Shown here piece by piece: positions 1-7,681 of a DNA stretch of 19,611 bases (positions are counted from its first letter, which is position 1; each line of letters opens with the position of its first letter). Below the pieces are notes generated by a model that was not told the DNA's origin, ran no database searches, and saw only the letters and a program-made list of their open reading frames with translations. The position numbers were made by a program, and so were the translations under genes. The stretch comes from UBA2233 sp002347965 [NCBI: Nitrospirae bacterium UBA2233] (GTDB lineage: Bacteria > UBA2233), in contig DDYN01000015.1 in the NCBI GenBank assembly GCA_002347965.1, positions 1,294-20,904 of the forward strand. The letters run 5' to 3'.

Positions 1-90
1 TGCCGTACCGAGGCCAACTGGCGCAAACACGGCTTGTTCGTCCTACTCGGCACGCTCAAACTCGACGACCGACTGGTTTTTCTTCGGTAA
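1..90 (+). CDS. Possible 3' end of an unidentified plus-strand gene (partial)
   Basis: Reading frame 1 is open from the window edge for 29 codons and ends at TAA 88-90. The peptide contains WRKHGLFVLLGTLKLDD, which has ordinary hydrophobic and charged spacing, and its codons resemble those of neighbouring genes. If real, it overlaps the convergent EAL gene by 35 bases. Two other convergent pairs in this window also overlap at their ends. No family is recognised. It could equally be a chance open frame opposite the EAL gene; the upstream sequence would settle it. Confidence 0.35.
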   Translation, partial: CRTEANWRKHGLFVLLGTLKLDDRLVFLR

Positions 91-3000
91 TCTCGAGCGT
101 CTTGTTTTCTGCCAACAAAAGAAGGAACTGGTCGGTTGGGACGGGTTTGGAGAATATATACCCCTGGATCCCGTAGCACCTGAGCCCATGCAAGAAGAGA
201 AGCTGATGGCGTGTTTCGACGCCTTCAGCGATGACCATTAGCCCTAGGCTTCCTGCAATCTGGATAACCGCGTTCACGATCGCTTGATTGACGGGGTCTT
301 CCAACCCGCCCCTGATGAACGACTGGTCGATCTTTATCGTGTCGACAGGCAGGCGCTTTAAGTAATTTAGCGAGGAGTATTCCATGCCGAAGTCGTCTAA
401 GGCGACCCGAACGCCCATTTTTTTGATTTCGCCCAGGATTTCGATGGTTTGTTCGATGTCGTGCATCGCGGTGGATTCGGTGATCTCGAGCTCTAGCCGT
501 TCCGGGGGCACCCCTTCTTCGAAAACAGCTCGTTTGACCATAGACAGTAGTTCTGGGTCTTGGAACTGTCTGGCCGAAAGGTTTACGGCTACATAGATGT
601 GCTCGAACCCAAGCGCCCGCCAGGCTTTAAGCTGCCTTATGGCCTGCTTTAAGGCCCACTCTCCGATCGGGATGATTAAGCCGTTACGCTCCGCAACGGG
701 TATGAAGCGTACCGGGGGTACAGAGCCAAGCTCTTTGCTGTTCCATCGCAACAGCGCTTCACAGCCGATGATTTCCCCCGTTTCAAGGCTAATTTGAGGC
801 TGGTAATGCAGGCTGAACTCGCTTTCTTTCAGCGCCTTTCTTAAGCTTGTTTCCATCAGCAGGTAATCGGATATCTTTTCATCTAGCTCTGCGGTATAAA
901 ATGCGTACGTCCCGCCACCCCGTTCCTTGGCCCTGTACATCGCCATTTCCGCGTTTTTCAGGAGCGTGTCCGTATTCGTCCCGTCCTTCGGATACATCGA
1001 AAGCCCAAGGCTTGCGGTGACGAACACCTCTTTACCGTTTACCCAGAACGGCTGTTCGAACACCCTCAGCAGCCTTCCGGCGACGTCCGCTAGGTCTTCG
1101 GTTGCTACAATATCTGGCATAACTACGGAGAACTCGTCTCCCCACGGCCTCGATAGCGTATCCAGCGCGCGGATAGCTCGTCTGAGCCTTTCTGCTACGG
1201 AACGGATAATGTCGTTGGAGGCCTCGAACCCCAACGATTCGTTCAACACCTTGAAGCGGTCCAAATCGATCAGGGCCACGACGACGATCGGATGGTGGGA
1301 GATGGCTTGCTGGAGCCTCTCGGCGAGCAGCATACGGTTTGGAAGTCCGGTGAGTTCGTCGTAGTAGGTCATCTGCTCGATCCGTCTTTGGGTGAGGCGC
1401 TCTTCTGTGATGTCCCTGCCCACAAAAATTAAGCCCTTCCTGGAGCCGTCCGGGTTGAACAGAGGGACCTTGGTTACTTCACAAAGAACGCCTTGTCCAT
1501 CTTTAACCTCTACTTTCTCTTCGTAGCGGCAAAGCGTTCCCGCTCTCCAGGTGCGCTCGTCCGTTACCTTGCAGTAGGCGAACGTTTCGGCAAGCTCTGG
1601 CGTGGCTTTGGAGATCTCGTCGTCGGTTTTTCCAGCGTATTCTTTCCCATCAAGCTGAAACAAACGAAGCGTTTGGGGGTTGGCCAAAAGCCATCGGCCC
1701 TCGGCGTCTTTCATTCCGACGGCCAAAGGCATGGCTTCAAGAAGCGTTCTTAGGAGCGCCTCGGATTCTGCAAGCGCGAGCTCCGCACGTTTTTTTTCCG
1801 TGACGTCTTGGTTCGTCCCCGTGAATTTGGCCGGTTTTCCCTGCTCGTCCAGTATCACTTCGGCCTGCTCCCGGATGTAGCGCATTTCCCCGTTTTTGCG
1901 CACTATCCGATACTCAAAATCCAAACAGGCATGGTTTTGTATAGCTTCTTCGATCACCCGGTCTACAAGCGCCCGGTCTTCTGGATGAACGACGGACATG
2001 AACCTTTCGTACGAGGGGTCTTCTCCTTCCCGAAGCCCAAAAATATTGTAGGTCTCCTTTGAGTACGCCATCTCGTTTGTCTTTAGGTCGCGCTCCCAAC
2101 TCCCTACGCGCGCAATCCGCTGGGCGCGCTCGAGCAGGTCTTCGAGCCTCTTGCGCTGCTCGATCTCAGACTTGAGCCGATGGATAGTTTCTCTTAGCTC
2201 GGACGTTTGTTCGGTTACCTCCGCCTCGAGGGTTTCGTTGGCCCCTTTCAGGGCTTGGAGCGAATCCCTAAGGGTTGCCAGAAGCATGTGCAGGCTGACG
2301 CTTAGCGAGTTTACCTCCAGAATGGGGGTAGCTGGCCAGTCTGTTCTTACGATCGGGGTCAGCGGCTCGTCTTTGACCCTAGAGGCGAGCGCCTCAAGCC
2401 GGCCCAAGGGGCGGGAGAATGCCTTGGCGGCGACCCAGGCGAGCACGAGCATGAGCAGGGCAAGGCCCCAGAAGGTCGCGAGGTCGGGCAGAAGCGCGTA
2501 CATTAGGCGATCTAACGAACTCCCTAAAAAAACCCTCGCTTCAAGGGTCCACGGTGTTTGGCCGACAGGAAGGCTGTAGAGGTAGAAAGACTGCTGCCAG
2601 CGCCCAACAAGCATAGCCGATGGAGACGCGCTGTCCGCCGGCGGAACTGCCTGGAGGATGCCGTCTTCTATACGGCGCATGGAGTAGCGCTCATGCCCTA
2701 GGGTTTCGTTGAAGAATGTCGGGGAGTCAAGAACGGGTTTGCCCCGAGCGTTGAGCAGGCGGACCTCGATGTTCGGGCTGGTAACTCGAAAGAGGGCGGC
2801 GCGTAGAAAGTCTACGTCCAAAATGCCCACGACGACCCCGAGAGATTCCCCGTTTTGGAGTATGGGGACGACCATGGCCGGGGTGGAGTTCAACCCCGGA
2901 AGGCCCGGCTGGAAATCATCGGCCAGCATGGGCATTCCAGTATCCTGTACGACGCCGGTAAGCTTGTTATCCTCAAGCGGCCTGGTTTGTTTCCACGTGG

Positions 3001-3874
3001 AACAATCGAAACGAGAAGAAAGACACGCCCGGACCTTGCCTTTTTGATCGAGCACCAAGAACGCGGAACACTCTGGGAATACCTCTTGGGCCAAGGCCAT
3101 GTCTCCCGTAAGCTCGCTCGAGGACGACCCTTTTTCGGCAGCACGATGGGCTATTCCCCACAGGATCTCCAGCCTGCGCTGGAGGATGTTTTCCATCATG
3201 AGCGCTCCCTTGCCCGCCTCGGCCTTTAGCGAGCCAATAAGCTGAGACTTTATGCCCCCGAGCGTCGTACGGGCTTGCAGGAATGTATGGAGCGTTGCAG
3301 GCAGGAGCGTGGCAGATAACAGTATGCAGACAAGCATCTGGTTTATACGAAGCCCCCCCAAAGGCCGGGAGACGAGCCTAAAACGTTGAGCCAGAAGAAT
3401 CAGGGCAAGATCGGCGATGAGCGCGTTAAGAACCCCGTTTGTGCCGACCTTCAGCAGGATGACACATCCGAGCGTACCGTGCAAATCGCGTAAATGAGTG
3501 AGTGCGAATACCGGCAGGCCGATCAAGGCCCAGAACCCGAGCGAAGCCAGTGAAAGCAAGCGAAGCCTCGGGTAGGCCAAGGCGATGCAAAGGCCCTCGA
3601 GCGTGAACACCAAAACGTCGGAGGGGTTCTGCCAGATCCAGTACGGTACCAACCCCGCAACGAGGCCCCCGAGTGTTGCCCAGCGAGGGCCGTATACGGC
3701 CGCGAGTAGGAGAACGAAAACTGGCCCGAAGAACAGCCGAACGCCTGGCAAGGGCTCGACTTTTAGCGTATTGGCAAAAAAAGCCAGCACAACAAGCAGG
3801 GCGGCAAAAACAAAATAAGGGTATCGTTTTTTTTGGCTGGAAAGGATATTGCGTATGCTTGCTTGGCGCAACAA
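56..3874 (-). CDS. Membrane-bound sensor with PAS-PAS-GGDEF-EAL domains; probable c-di-GMP phosphodiesterase
   Basis: The protein has 1272 residues. Residues 20-170 form a multi-helix membrane region resembling integral-membrane sensor domains, and a further helix lies at about 178-198. A presumed extracytoplasmic sensor of about 250 residues follows, then a helix at 462-485, a HAMP-like segment and a coiled coil (about 545-590). Two PAS/PAC domains lie at about 590-697 and 705-825, GGDEF at 835-990 and EAL at 1003-1255. The GGDEF signature is degenerate: P-W-G-D-E-F at 910-915, with Trp replacing the first Gly. The EAL side keeps EALLRW (1039-1044), DDFG (1160-1163), KIDQSFI and EGVET. I infer that it hydrolyses c-di-GMP, with the GGDEF domain inactive or regulatory. 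The start is TTG at 3874, or the adjacent TTG, preceded by GCGAGG. The sensed signal is unknown. Confidence 0.95.
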   Translation of the reverse strand: MLRQASIRNILSSQKKRYPYFVFAALLVVLAFFANTLKVEPLPGVRLFFGPVFVLLLAAVYGPRWATLGGLVAGLVPYWIWQNPSDVLVFTLEGLCIALAYPRLRLLSLASLGFWALIGLPVFALTHLRDLHGTLGCVILLKVGTNGVLNALIADLALILLAQRFRLVSRPLGGLRINQMLVCILLSATLLPATLHTFLQARTTLGGIKSQLIGSLKAEAGKGALMMENILQRRLEILWGIAHRAAEKGSSSSELTGDMALAQEVFPECSAFLVLDQKGKVRACLSSRFDCSTWKQTRPLEDNKLTGVVQDTGMPMLADDFQPGLPGLNSTPAMVVPILQNGESLGVVVGILDVDFLRAALFRVTSPNIEVRLLNARGKPVLDSPTFFNETLGHERYSMRRIEDGILQAVPPADSASPSAMLVGRWQQSFYLYSLPVGQTPWTLEARVFLGSSLDRLMYALLPDLATFWGLALLMLVLAWVAAKAFSRPLGRLEALASRVKDEPLTPIVRTDWPATPILEVNSLSVSLHMLLATLRDSLQALKGANETLEAEVTEQTSELRETIHRLKSEIEQRKRLEDLLERAQRIARVGSWERDLKTNEMAYSKETYNIFGLREGEDPSYERFMSVVHPEDRALVDRVIEEAIQNHACLDFEYRIVRKNGEMRYIREQAEVILDEQGKPAKFTGTNQDVTEKKRAELALAESEALLRTLLEAMPLAVGMKDAEGRWLLANPQTLRLFQLDGKEYAGKTDDEISKATPELAETFAYCKVTDERTWRAGTLCRYEEKVEVKDGQGVLCEVTKVPLFNPDGSRKGLIFVGRDITEERLTQRRIEQMTYYDELTGLPNRMLLAERLQQAISHHPIVVVALIDLDRFKVLNESLGFEASNDIIRSVAERLRRAIRALDTLSRPWGDEFSVVMPDIVATEDLADVAGRLLRVFEQPFWVNGKEVFVTASLGLSMYPKDGTNTDTLLKNAEMAMYRAKERGGGTYAFYTAELDEKISDYLLMETSLRKALKESEFSLHYQPQISLETGEIIGCEALLRWNSKELGSVPPVRFIPVAERNGLIIPIGEWALKQAIRQLKAWRALGFEHIYVAVNLSARQFQDPELLSMVKRAVFEEGVPPERLELEITESTAMHDIEQTIEILGEIKKMGVRVALDDFGMEYSSLNYLKRLPVDTIKIDQSFIRGGLEDPVNQAIVNAVIQIAGSLGLMVIAEGVETRHQLLFLHGLRCYGIQGYIFSKPVPTDQFLLLLAENKTLEITEEKPVGRRV

Positions 3875-3952
3875 AAACCTCGCTGAACGCTCTTATTTAG
3901 GCCTTTTAAGGGGGAACGGTTTTGCTCCGGGGGTTTGTTAGGCCCCGTACGC

Positions 3953-4078
3953 CTACATGCCCAGCGCTTGAGCCGATTCCGTGATCGAACCCAGCGTCAT
4001 CTGGATTACCTGAGGAAACCCAAGAAGGTCGTTGATGAGCTGGGTGAGGTCTTGAACGACGAGAGAAATTGGGTCCAT
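3953..4078 (-). CDS. 41-residue small protein of unknown function
   Basis: The ATG at 4078 is preceded by AAAAAAGGAGATCACG, a strong Shine-Dalgarno at good spacing. This supports a 41-residue product rather than the longer frame that begins at 4171, which has no ribosome site. The peptide starts MDPISLVVQDLTQLINDLLG and ends in ESAQALGM. It has no cysteine, no lysine and no clear signal peptide, and its regular Leu/Ile/Val spacing suggests an amphipathic helix. It lies 78 bases upstream of the EAL sensor and downstream of tRNA-Gln on the same strand, so the sensor could be co-transcribed with it. No family is recognised. A role as a membrane-associating or regulatory peptide would be speculation. 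Confidence 0.6.
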   Translation of the reverse strand: MDPISLVVQDLTQLINDLLGFPQVIQMTLGSITESAQALGM

Positions 4079-4263
4079 CGTGATCTCCTTTTTTACTAGA
4101 GCCTGCTTGCCCTTGTGTTGCTTTTTCTTGCCGAAAACCTTAGATAACAACCAATCAGGAGGGGCAGGCATTCTTTTAGGGGCATGAAAGAAAGCCTGCT
4201 TACCGGCAAGTCCGTATTCTGCTTAAGAGCCAGGATTGCCTTCATTCCCCCAAGCTCAAGGGT

Positions 4264-4339
4264 TGGCTGAGGGGGCAGGACTCGAACCTGCAATCGCCTG
4301 ATCCAGAGTCAGGTGGCTTACCAATTAGCCGACCCCTCA
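4264..4339 (-). tRNA. trnQ: tRNA-Gln (anticodon CUG), CCA encoded
   Basis: The minus strand folds into a full cloverleaf. The acceptor is TGAGGGG/CCCCTCA, the anticodon stem is CCTGA/TCAGG with loop CTCTGGA (anticodon CTG, reads CAG), and the T arm is GCAGG-TTCGAGT-CCTGC. The discriminator is G, followed by a genomically encoded CCA at 4264-4266. The U1-A72 first pair is typical of bacterial tRNA-Gln. Confidence 0.95.
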
Positions 4340-4346
4340 GCAAGCT

Positions 4347-4375
4347 ATTTTCAAAACTAGCCTTAATAATATCAA
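4347..4375 (-). promoter_or_regulatory. Sigma70-type promoter for tRNA-Gln
   Basis: On the minus strand, TTGATA (4375-4370) lies 17 bases from GAAAAT (4352-4347). The tRNA 5' end follows 7 bases after the -10 box, so the transcript would start almost at the mature end. It may also serve the small ORF and EAL gene downstream. Confidence 0.55.
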
Positions 4376-4419
4376 AATATCGGCTGGAATCAAACCAAGG
4401 CCGACCAGTTTCCGGATTG

Positions 4420-4428
4420 TGGCATAAT
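4420..4428 (+). promoter_or_regulatory. Extended -10 promoter element upstream of namZ
   Basis: TGGCATAAT contains the TGn extension and CATAAT (5 of 6 matches to TATAAT), about 36 bases before the namZ start. No good -35 box is seen at the usual distance, which is tolerated by extended -10 promoters. Confidence 0.4.
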
Positions 4429-4463
4429 GAAACCAGCTCACAAAAAACGACAAGGAATGTTTC

Positions 4464-5669
4464 TTGGCCGTGCATTTAGGGGTCGATAATCTTACGAAAG
4501 AGCGGAAAGCTCTTTTAAGGGGGAGGCGTTTTGGCCTGATCAGCCACCATGCCGCCGTGGATTCTGGCCCGAGGGAAACGCTAAAAAGGCTTCGCGAAGA
4601 AGGGCTTGCGCCGTACGTTCTGCTTGCCCCCGAGCACGGTTACGATGGACTGCTCGAAGCGGGCGAGACGTTCGAGAGCCGCTTTGATAGGCGGGTTGGT
4701 ATCCGGGTCGCGAGCCTCTACAGGGGCATCCAAGGCTTGGCCGAGGGGCTTGATGCGGATGGAAGGATGCGCGCGCTCGATACGCTATTAGAGGGCAAAA
4801 GCCCGAGCCAAAGCGAGTTGAAAGGCTTGGAGGCGCTCGTTTTCGATTTGGTGGACGTAGGCACGCGCGTCTACACGTACTTGGCAACGCTCGTCATCGC
4901 GCTGAAGGCCAGCCTTGAGGCCCATATTCCGCTTTTTGTCCTAGACCGTCCGAACCCCGTAGGTGGCCACTTCGAAGGGCCGGTGCTTGAGCCAGGCTAT
5001 GAAAGCTTCGTGGGCGTTCTGCCCGTTGCCTTGCGCCACGGGATGACCTTAGGCGAGCTTGCGCTCTTTGCCAACGAGCGGTTGTTTCAAGCCCGCGCCC
5101 CTCTGCACGTGTTCCCTTTAGGGGGCTGGTCTCGATCGATGCCGTTCGAACAAACGGGCCTTTTCTGGGCCCCGCCATCGCCCAACATGCCAACGCTCAC
5201 GACGGCCCTCGTGTATCCAGGCCAGGTGTTGTTCGAGGGAACGAACGTCTCGGAAGGGCGCGGGACGACTGCCCCGTTCGAGCTGATCGGAGCCCCTTGG
5301 ATTTCGGCCGATGAGTTCGCAGTGGGGCTCGAGAAGGTGGGGTTGCCCGGTGTCCGCTTCAAGCCCTGGGTCTACAGGCCGGCCTTCTCGAAGTACGCCG
5401 GGAGCGTTATCGAAGGCATTCGGCTTTTCGTTGAAGACAAAAAGGCCTTTTCGCCCTTCAAGACCACAGTCGCGCTCCTTTTAGAGCTTAAACGCCTTTA
5501 CCCGGGCAAGCTCGTGTTCCACGAGCACTATTTTGACCGCGTAGCGGGCAACGGATGGCTTAGGCCGATGATCGAGAAGGGGGCCTCGCTTGGCGAAATT
5601 CTCGGGCGATGCCAAGAAGGGCTCGCGGCGTTCCAAGCGGAACGAAGGCCGTTTTTGCTGTATGAATAG
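4464..5669 (+). CDS. namZ: Exo-beta-N-acetylmuramidase NamZ (DUF1343 family)
   Basis: This 401-residue protein has the full DUF1343 pattern: DLVDVGTRVYTY (128-139), LDRPNPVGG (160-168), the EGP...SFVGVLPVALRHGMTLGELA block (171-200), PPSPNMPTL (237-245) and LFEGTNVSEGRGTTAPFE (256-273). Characterised NamZ enzymes remove terminal MurNAc from the non-reducing end of peptidoglycan fragments. No signal peptide is visible, so action in the cytoplasm on imported muropeptides is likely (inference). The start is TTG at 4464, with AAGGA seven bases upstream; GTG at 4470 is the alternative. It fits with nagA further along the window as part of amino-sugar salvage, although the two are not in one operon. 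Confidence 0.92.
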   Translation: MAVHLGVDNLTKERKALLRGRRFGLISHHAAVDSGPRETLKRLREEGLAPYVLLAPEHGYDGLLEAGETFESRFDRRVGIRVASLYRGIQGLAEGLDADGRMRALDTLLEGKSPSQSELKGLEALVFDLVDVGTRVYTYLATLVIALKASLEAHIPLFVLDRPNPVGGHFEGPVLEPGYESFVGVLPVALRHGMTLGELALFANERLFQARAPLHVFPLGGWSRSMPFEQTGLFWAPPSPNMPTLTTALVYPGQVLFEGTNVSEGRGTTAPFELIGAPWISADEFAVGLEKVGLPGVRFKPWVYRPAFSKYAGSVIEGIRLFVEDKKAFSPFKTTVALLLELKRLYPGKLVFHEHYFDRVAGNGWLRPMIEKGASLGEILGRCQEGLAAFQAERRPFLLYE

Positions 5670-5770
5670 GTATAGCCCATGGCACGTCGGGGCGTTTTCT
5701 ACGCGCCGGGAGTGGGACAGATCGTAGGCCCTGCCCAGGCTTGGGGTTGCACGGGGGGTTTTTCTAGAAA

Positions 5771-6760
5771 ATGCCGCGCGCCGATAGCGCCTCGGAACGA
5801 ATCGTTTACCTGACGGGCGGGGTAGGGGGCTCTCGCTTCCTGTCCGGCCTTGTGCGCCGTGTCAGCCCAAATCAGCTTTGCATCGTCGTAAACACGGCCG
5901 ATGACAGGGATTTTTTTGGTCTGCACGTAAGCCCGGACCTAGACACGGTTGTTTACAGGCTTTCGGGCGTCGTCTCGGGGGAGGGCTGGGGGGTGCAGGG
6001 GGATACCTTCTTTTGCTTAGAGCAAATTTCGAAGCTTGGTGAGGAGGCCTGGTTTCGGCTTGGTGACAAGGATTTGGCCATGCACATCCTAAGGGCCAAG
6101 CTGTTGCGCCAAGGGCTTCCGCTTCGCTCGGTGACGGAGAGGCTCGCAAAGAGGTTTGGAATTCCGTGGAGAATCCTGCCTATGTCTGATGACCCTGTCG
6201 AGACGTGGATCAGGACGAAGGAGCACGGCTGGGTTCACTTTCAGGAATACCTCGTGAAATACCTAAGCGTGCCCAGCGTGCTCGACGTCCGCTACAGGGG
6301 CATCCGAGCCGCACGAGCAACGCAGGAGGTACTAGAGGAGCTCGAGCGCGCAAGCCTCGTCATTATCGGGCCGAGCAACCCGATCACAAGCATCGGCCCC
6401 ATCTTGGCGCTTCGGGGCGTCAAGCCCCTTTTGAGGGCCTTAAACAAGCCTGTTGTGGCCGTAAGCCCGCTGATCGGCGGGAGGCCCGTTAAGGGCCCGC
6501 TCGATAAGCTTTTCCTTTCCGTAGGGCTAGAACCAGGCAGCCTTGCGGTGGCAAGCCGCTACCGCGCCTTCTTAAGGGGTATCGTGATTGACCAGGCCGA
6601 CCGAAGCGACGCGGAGGCTCTAGCCAAAAATGGCCTGCAGGTGCTTGTCGCCGACACGCTTATGCGCACGCAAGAAGATGCTGACCTGCTTGCCGGGGCG
6701 ACCCTTTCGTTCGCCAGGGGTCTTTCCGCCTTGCCGAACTGTTCTAGTAAAACGGCCTAA
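5771..6760 (+). CDS. cofD: 2-phospho-L-lactate transferase CofD (coenzyme F420 biosynthesis)
   Basis: CofD joins the activated phospho-lactate (or related phosphoenolpyruvate) unit to the deazaflavin Fo, giving F420-0 or its dehydro form. The 329-residue sequence shows LTGGVGGSRF (14-23), NTADD (41-45), GLHVSPDLDTVVY (50-62), LGDKDLAMH (97-105), FQEYLV (157-162), GPSNPITSIGP (200-210) and SPLIGGRPVKGP (232-243). These are the nucleotide- and Fo-binding signatures of true CofD rather than of the related YvcK proteins. The ATG has only a weak ribosome site. It follows namZ after a 101-base gap in which I see no terminator. No other F420 gene is in the window, so the use made of F420 is not visible here. 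Confidence 0.95.
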   Translation: MPRADSASERIVYLTGGVGGSRFLSGLVRRVSPNQLCIVVNTADDRDFFGLHVSPDLDTVVYRLSGVVSGEGWGVQGDTFFCLEQISKLGEEAWFRLGDKDLAMHILRAKLLRQGLPLRSVTERLAKRFGIPWRILPMSDDPVETWIRTKEHGWVHFQEYLVKYLSVPSVLDVRYRGIRAARATQEVLEELERASLVIIGPSNPITSIGPILALRGVKPLLRALNKPVVAVSPLIGGRPVKGPLDKLFLSVGLEPGSLAVASRYRAFLRGIVIDQADRSDAEALAKNGLQVLVADTLMRTQEDADLLAGATLSFARGLSALPNCSSKTA

Positions 6761-6839
6761 GGCGTCTTCGTACGACCTCCCGCCCAGCCACCCGGCGAAC
6801 AGTTTGGACAAGCCGTCTTCCCGAGGAGTGCGTAGTCCT

Positions 6840-6878
6840 GAGGCGGCCAAACGGGGGTCTCCCGTAGGTCCCTGCCTC
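6840..6878. ncRNA. Strong long hairpin, possible structured RNA element
   Basis: Three stacked stems fold on one axis: GAGGC (6840-6844) with GCCTC (6874-6878), GGCC (6845-6848) with GGTC (6867-6870), and ACGGG (6851-6855) with CCCGT (6861-6865), closing loop GGTCT. It would fold on either strand. It does not match 6S, SRP, RNase P, tmRNA or the common riboswitches that I can recall, and expression is unproven. Confidence 0.3.
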
Positions 6879-7075
6879 CACGATGTTTTGCCTACTCAGC
6901 CGTTCGTTGCTAAACCCTAAAGCCGCCCTTGCCAGGCGGCTAAGAGCGGCAGCGACATCCCTGCGTTAACGAAAGAAACCTCCGTTCTCCTTCAGGAATG
7001 CACCGCTTGTCGTACTTTAAAATTTCAATGCAGCAGCAGTAAGTAGCGCCTTTCAAGGCAAAGAGTTGTAGTTGT

Positions 7076-7104
7076 TTGTGCTGGGGCGGCCTTGGCGTTA
7101 CACT
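7076..7104 (+). promoter_or_regulatory. Weak promoter; transcript may be leaderless
   Basis: TTGTGC (7076-7081) and TACACT (7099-7104) are separated by 17 bases. The ATG at 7112 lies 7 bases after the -10 box and has no properly spaced Shine-Dalgarno, so transcription could begin at or just before the start codon. Confidence 0.3.
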
Positions 7105-7111
7105 TGAAGGC

Positions 7112-7681
7112 ATGGAAGCAAAGGTAAGGCTGTTCCTGGTTTTTGTGGCGCTTCTTTGTATGGCCTGTATGGCCGCTACCCAAGGCTCTGCGCAGGAAGT
7201 CCAAGCGCCAGAGCTTGCGCTCGTTGCGACGGTCAAAGATCGCAAGCTCATAAGAGGACCCGGTTACGGGGATGCCTGGGCTCTCGAGTTGGAGGTCAAA
7301 AACACCTCAAGTGAAACGCTGCTGCTCAACCCTTACAACGTCTTGCTTTTCTACATCACGGATGCCGACAAGTACGACGCGCTTGGCGGCTCGTCTGGGC
7401 TCGTGCTGGCCTTTGCCAGGCCGTTTCCGCCTGTTCTTCTCGATTACCCGATTGGCCAGGTTCGCTCCTCTAAAGACCTTGATGCCATCAGGGAGGCGCC
7501 AAGAGGCCCTTCTCAGCAAAGCCTTCCATTGGGCCCCCTTGCATCCCGAAGAGTTACGCTTCTGTTTAACCTGCTAAAGAAAGGCGTCGACACGAACCAC
7601 CTAGACCTCTCGTACCTCGCCTACAGCTCTACCGGAGCCCCGGACCGGGCGACCTTCTTGACGACGCTCGATACGCGTTAG
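7112..7681 (+). CDS. Small secreted protein, DUF4352-like beta-sandwich (uncertain)
   Basis: This 189-residue protein opens with a signal peptide: MEAKVR, a hydrophobic stretch through about residue 20, and a likely signal-peptidase site after QGSAQ. The mature part includes ALELEVKNTSSETLLLNPYN, the pattern of extracytoplasmic Ig-like domains such as DUF4352, which compare a conserved strand with following text on accessory bonding. No catalytic motif is visible. The ATG at 7112 is preferred over the in-frame ATG at 7076 because it begins the signal peptide. The gene converges on the dehydrogenase gene and their stop codons overlap by four bases (7678-7681). Function unknown; the DUF4352 link is a weak resemblance. 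Confidence 0.7.
   Translation: MEAKVRLFLVFVALLCMACMAATQGSAQEVQAPELALVATVKDRKLIRGPGYGDAWALELEVKNTSSETLLLNPYNVLLFYITDADKYDALGGSSGLVLAFARPFPPVLLDYPIGQVRSSKDLDAIREAPRGPSQQSLPLGPLASRRVTLLFNLLKKGVDTNHLDLSYLAYSSTGAPDRATFLTTLDTR

Larger units (their letters stand above)
6761..7111. other. 351-base region without a convincing gene
   Basis: Short open frames here on both strands lack ribosome sites and family signatures. The region holds a strong hairpin at 6840-6878 and a second perfect 7-bp stem at 6921-6941 (AGCCGCC, loop CTTGCCA, GGCGGCT). Neither stem is followed by a T tract, so neither is a standard terminator. From about 7010 the sequence becomes AT-richer and leads into the promoter of the next gene. 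Confidence 0.6.

Noticed and set aside
4079-4171. N-terminal extension of the 41-residue protein to ATG 4171
   Set aside because: No ribosome site at 4171, while a strong one lies just before 4078.
6620-6920. Overlapping frames at the 3' end of cofD on both strands
   Set aside because: They overlap a well-supported gene and have no start signals or recognisable domains.
6921-6941. Perfect 7-bp hairpin as a rho-independent terminator of cofD
   Set aside because: No T tract on either strand and it lies 160 bases past the stop.
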